Shown one piece after another: positions 3,401 through 6,076 of a stretch of DNA of 6,076 nt. The notes under the pieces are model-generated. The model searched no databases. It was given only the letters and a program-made list of their open reading frames with translations, and had not been told where the DNA came from. The stretch is from an uncultured Oscillospiraceae bacterium (GTDB taxonomy: Bacteria > Bacillota > Clostridia > UBA1381): assembly GCA_946531785.1 (NCBI GenBank), contig CAMNAT010000144.1, positions 1 to 6,076 of the forward strand, in the 5' to 3' direction. Each line of letters begins with the position of its first letter. The stretch's first letter is position 1. The position numbers were made by a program, and so were the translations under genes.

Positions 3401-6076
3401 ATGAGTAATATACAGAATAGAAAAATCGGTATAAAACTTTTAACAGAGAAACAACTGCTTTCAGCTTTGCCTGATAAACCATTGCTTGACAGAAAGATAG
3501 AAGAGGTTCGCGCAACAGCCAAGGAAGTAAACGAAGATAAAACAATAAGCGAGAGCAAATATCTCCCGTATAATCTGATCTATGATAATCTGTTTTCTAT
3601 AATAGGGGAACGCGGTACCGGAAAAACAAGCGTTTTATTTACATTATATAATGATATATTAAAAAGTAATCATAAAGAAAAGAATGATATCGTTGTTCCG
3701 ATGATAATACCCGAATTATTAAACAGAAATGATACGCTTATCGGATGGATACTTACAGCGATGAGGTTAGTTGTGTCTGACATCGAAGAGCAGGTAAAAA
3801 GACATTACGGGAATCATTCTGATAAAGATGATACATTGCAGGACTTCTTTAAGGATTGCGTGTACAATAAGGATAACAAACTGCATAAGGCATATAGGGA
3901 ATTACTAGGTGAATACATGTCTGTCCAGCATATTGCCAGGAATAATGGATACTCCTATGCAGAATCGGTGCATTTAGAAGAAGACCGGATACATAACAGC
4001 TATGAGTTGTTGTATAAGCTCAACAACTTTTGGAACGAACTGGTTAAGGTTAAAAGAAGTATTAACATTATGTGCAATACTACCAAGCCCGAGCCGCTTA
4101 TATATTTCTTTATAGATGATGTAGATCTTTCGCCAAGAATAATTAACGAGTTATTATATCTGATGTCAAAGTATATGTCACACCCCAATGTTGTGGTTGT
4201 GATCTCCTTGTCACAAAGCATAATGAGAATCACAGTAGAACACAATTTATATAAAGATATAACCGGTCAGTCGCTGAACATGTTTAAGTATCCTATGCGT
4301 GAGACCTCAGTAGTTGTTGAAGCGGATGATATATATGACACACTTACGGATGATTATCAGCATAAGCAATTAGATTACTTGAAGGCATCAAATACATACA
4401 CTAAAATCAGTAAATTAGCAGGGGATATTCTTCTTAAAATATTTGCATCATCAAATAGGTTCTACTTAAAAGAGTATAATACATTGGCTCAAAAGCGAAG
4501 CTTTTTACCATATAATTATGCTGCGGAAAATGGAAATAAAAAAGATTTAACAGACTTTTTTGATAAATGTATAGATGAAATTGTGGAAATATCCGGAATG
4601 CGTGAATCTAAAACGGGTGGGATCGTTCAAGGCTTGCCGGTGATGTATTTTTCATTCTTAGGAAATACTGCGCGTGAGATAAGCAATGTTTGTATAGCAT
4701 TGGAGGACATGGTTGCAAAGCTCAGATATATGCAGAATAGCGAAAAAAACAAAAATATAGCCTTATACAATATATTATCAGAATTTCTGAATGTAGTAAT
4801 AGATTCAAAACCGGAATACAGATGCCTTATAAGGAGGAAGCATAGACTTTTAATGTACAGCTATAATGGGTGGGAGTTGTATGTTAATTATCAGGAAATA
4901 AATGATATTTTCTGTCAGGAATATTATTTTGCTTTAAACAAAAAGGATAGATTAAATATTTTTATTTCCATGTATGCTATGATGAATTTCATAGAAAATA
5001 TCATATATATAATGAAAGCGACAAGAGCCAGAACACATGGGTATGAACAGTTATTTGACCTACTTTTTGTAAGATGCGGTTGTAAGCGCATAATACCTCA
5101 GGACAAAGATCTGTACAAGTCATTTGTAAAGCTGGAGGTGTTTTATGACAAAGATATAATTCAGTCATTTGATCCGAATGAAATCACACATCAGGATGTG
5201 TTTTTGAGAACTGTATTCAAATCGGGGGACTCATTAGAGGAATGCAATAAAAAACTGATGCATGATTTGCCCAAGGATGTATTGTGGACAGATATGCTTT
5301 GGAAGATCATGTATAACAGATTTAGCGGTATCTGGTTGTTTAAGAATATTGTCCGGGATGATTATGTATTAGCTCAAAACCGCATTGCGGATAAAGACCT
5401 GGAGTTGGTAAACAACTCCTTGATAGATAACATTGTTGATATTATTACCGCAAGTGCGTTTTATTTTGATCATAAAAAGCTTACTAGCGTTCAAGATTTG
5501 ACCGAATTTGCCGAAAGCCTAGCTGAAAGAAAATATCAGAATGTTATGGAATGTGTAGAAGATTTGAAGAAAAAAATATATTATGATTGCCGGAGAAAAG
5601 CACAATATGATAAAGAATTAATAAAACTTTCGGATATTTCTCATTTTATAACAGAACAGTTGAAAGAAGGAGAACAATGGAAATTAAAGTGTTGGATAGC
5701 AAGTAAAAAGGCAGAAGATTTTACGGAATTATACCATCGATTAAAAAATATTGTATCTGACTACAACTCTGAAAGCTTTTCAGATATATTTGTATACAAT
5801 AAAAAAATTCTTATAAAAGAGAAAAAGAAGTTTGACGATATTTTAACACAGCTAAGAGCAATTAATGGGCGTGTTGATAGAATGGTTACGGGCATATCAG
5901 ATAGAATAAAAACGGATTCAGCACCGTCTAACGGATGGTTGAAGGAAAAAATAGCAGAACAAAAGATCAGATTAGAAGGTGATATAACAGACAAACAAGA
6001 AAAGTATATCAGAAAAAGACTTGATGAGTATAATGACAAAATCGATAGCGTTATTTCTTATGATGTGATGGAGAAA
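3401..6076 (+). CDS. Large P-loop ATPase (AAA+/KAP/STAND-like), 3' end outside the window
   Basis: One frame is open from ATG 3401 to the last base, giving 892 codons without a stop. Walker A is GERGTGKT (69-76), followed by SVLF. Walker B is LIYFFIDDVDLS (233-244), with Asp239, Asp240 and Asp242. After it comes a beta-strand, NVVVVISLSQ (263-272), at the sensor-1 position. About 160 residues separate Walker A from Walker B, more than in classical AAA+ modules and more like KAP-type or defence-linked ATPases with helical insertions. The 600-plus residues after the ATPase core have no motif I can name. From about 787 to the window end they are Lys/Glu-rich and probably coiled-coil. There is no signal peptide or clear membrane segment, so it is likely cytoplasmic. 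Low GC (19 of 60 bases in the 4381-4440 line). Giant ATPases beside a small gene and phage-type repressors are typical of anti-phage islands, so defence is a reasonable guess but not shown. RADAR RdrA and KAP/STAND families are the comparisons to make. Confidence 0.85.
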   Translation, partial: MSNIQNRKIGIKLLTEKQLLSALPDKPLLDRKIEEVRATAKEVNEDKTISESKYLPYNLIYDNLFSIIGERGTGKTSVLFTLYNDILKSNHKEKNDIVVPMIIPELLNRNDTLIGWILTAMRLVVSDIEEQVKRHYGNHSDKDDTLQDFFKDCVYNKDNKLHKAYRELLGEYMSVQHIARNNGYSYAESVHLEEDRIHNSYELLYKLNNFWNELVKVKRSINIMCNTTKPEPLIYFFIDDVDLSPRIINELLYLMSKYMSHPNVVVVISLSQSIMRITVEHNLYKDITGQSLNMFKYPMRETSVVVEADDIYDTLTDDYQHKQLDYLKASNTYTKISKLAGDILLKIFASSNRFYLKEYNTLAQKRSFLPYNYAAENGNKKDLTDFFDKCIDEIVEISGMRESKTGGIVQGLPVMYFSFLGNTAREISNVCIALEDMVAKLRYMQNSEKNKNIALYNILSEFLNVVIDSKPEYRCLIRRKHRLLMYSYNGWELYVNYQEINDIFCQEYYFALNKKDRLNIFISMYAMMNFIENIIYIMKATRARTHGYEQLFDLLFVRCGCKRIIPQDKDLYKSFVKLEVFYDKDIIQSFDPNEITHQDVFLRTVFKSGDSLEECNKKLMHDLPKDVLWTDMLWKIMYNRFSGIWLFKNIVRDDYVLAQNRIADKDLELVNNSLIDNIVDIITASAFYFDHKKLTSVQDLTEFAESLAERKYQNVMECVEDLKKKIYYDCRRKAQYDKELIKLSDISHFITEQLKEGEQWKLKCWIASKKAEDFTELYHRLKNIVSDYNSESFSDIFVYNKKILIKEKKKFDDILTQLRAINGRVDRMVTGISDRIKTDSAPSNGWLKEKIAEQKIRLEGDITDKQEKYIRKRLDEYNDKIDSVISYDVMEK

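Noticed and set aside
4000..4245. 81-codon minus-strand frame inside the ATPase gene
   Set aside because: It lies opposite the Walker B region of a continuous, motif-bearing 892-codon frame, so it is a shadow.
5761..6039. 92-codon minus-strand frame near the right edge
   Set aside because: It is a shadow of the charged coiled-coil part of the ATPase; its Ser/Leu/Phe-rich sequence is the antisense of Lys/Glu/Asp codons.
1..6076. CRISPR array, tRNA, rRNA, insertion sequence or integrase attachment site
   Set aside because: I looked for spaced direct repeats, cloverleaf-like ends, transposase motifs and long terminal repeats and found none.

Overview
The window looks like accessory DNA from a low-to-mid GC Firmicute, most likely a gut-type clostridium (Oscillospiraceae or Lachnospiraceae). 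The reasons are GGAGG-type ribosome binding sites, AT-rich spacers, heavy use of ATA/AGA codons, a VanZ-family protein and a plant-GalAK-like GHMP sugar kinase. This placement rests on style and family content, not on a marker gene. Every gene I can support is on the + strand.

Layout: (1) 1-421, the 3' part of an AT-rich VanZ-like membrane protein gene. (2) 422-886, a long AT-rich non-coding stretch. It starts with a possible terminator hairpin and ends with a perfect 9+3+9 inverted repeat that contains a consensus TATAAT, a good candidate for an autoregulated promoter. (3) 887-1905, two overlapping LexA-superfamily genes. The first is a stand-alone UmuD-like S24 protein with cleavage site, Ser and Lys all present and no DNA-binding domain. 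The second is an XRE-HTH/S24 repressor that keeps the Ser but has Gln at the Lys position and no Ala-Gly site. (4) 1949-3115, a galactokinase-family GHMP kinase whose sugar-binding motif matches galacturonokinases better than galactokinases. (5) 3147-3383, a 78-residue basic orphan protein. (6) 3401-6076, the first 892 codons of a large P-loop (AAA+/KAP/STAND-like) ATPase that runs off the window.

From 887 to the end the genes are co-directional, with gaps of -4, 43, 31 and 17 bases and no visible terminator, so they could be one transcript from the palindromic promoter. Against this, base composition drops sharply at about 3116: sampled lines give 60% GC in regions 3-4 and 32% in region 6. 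The last two genes may therefore have a different origin.

The main idea is a split DNA-damage switch, with autocleavage chemistry in one polypeptide and DNA binding in the other. It sits upstream of, and may control, an uncharacterised small-protein plus giant-ATPase pair that resembles an anti-phage defence cassette. The motifs are visible in the sequence; the regulatory link and the defence role are inference.
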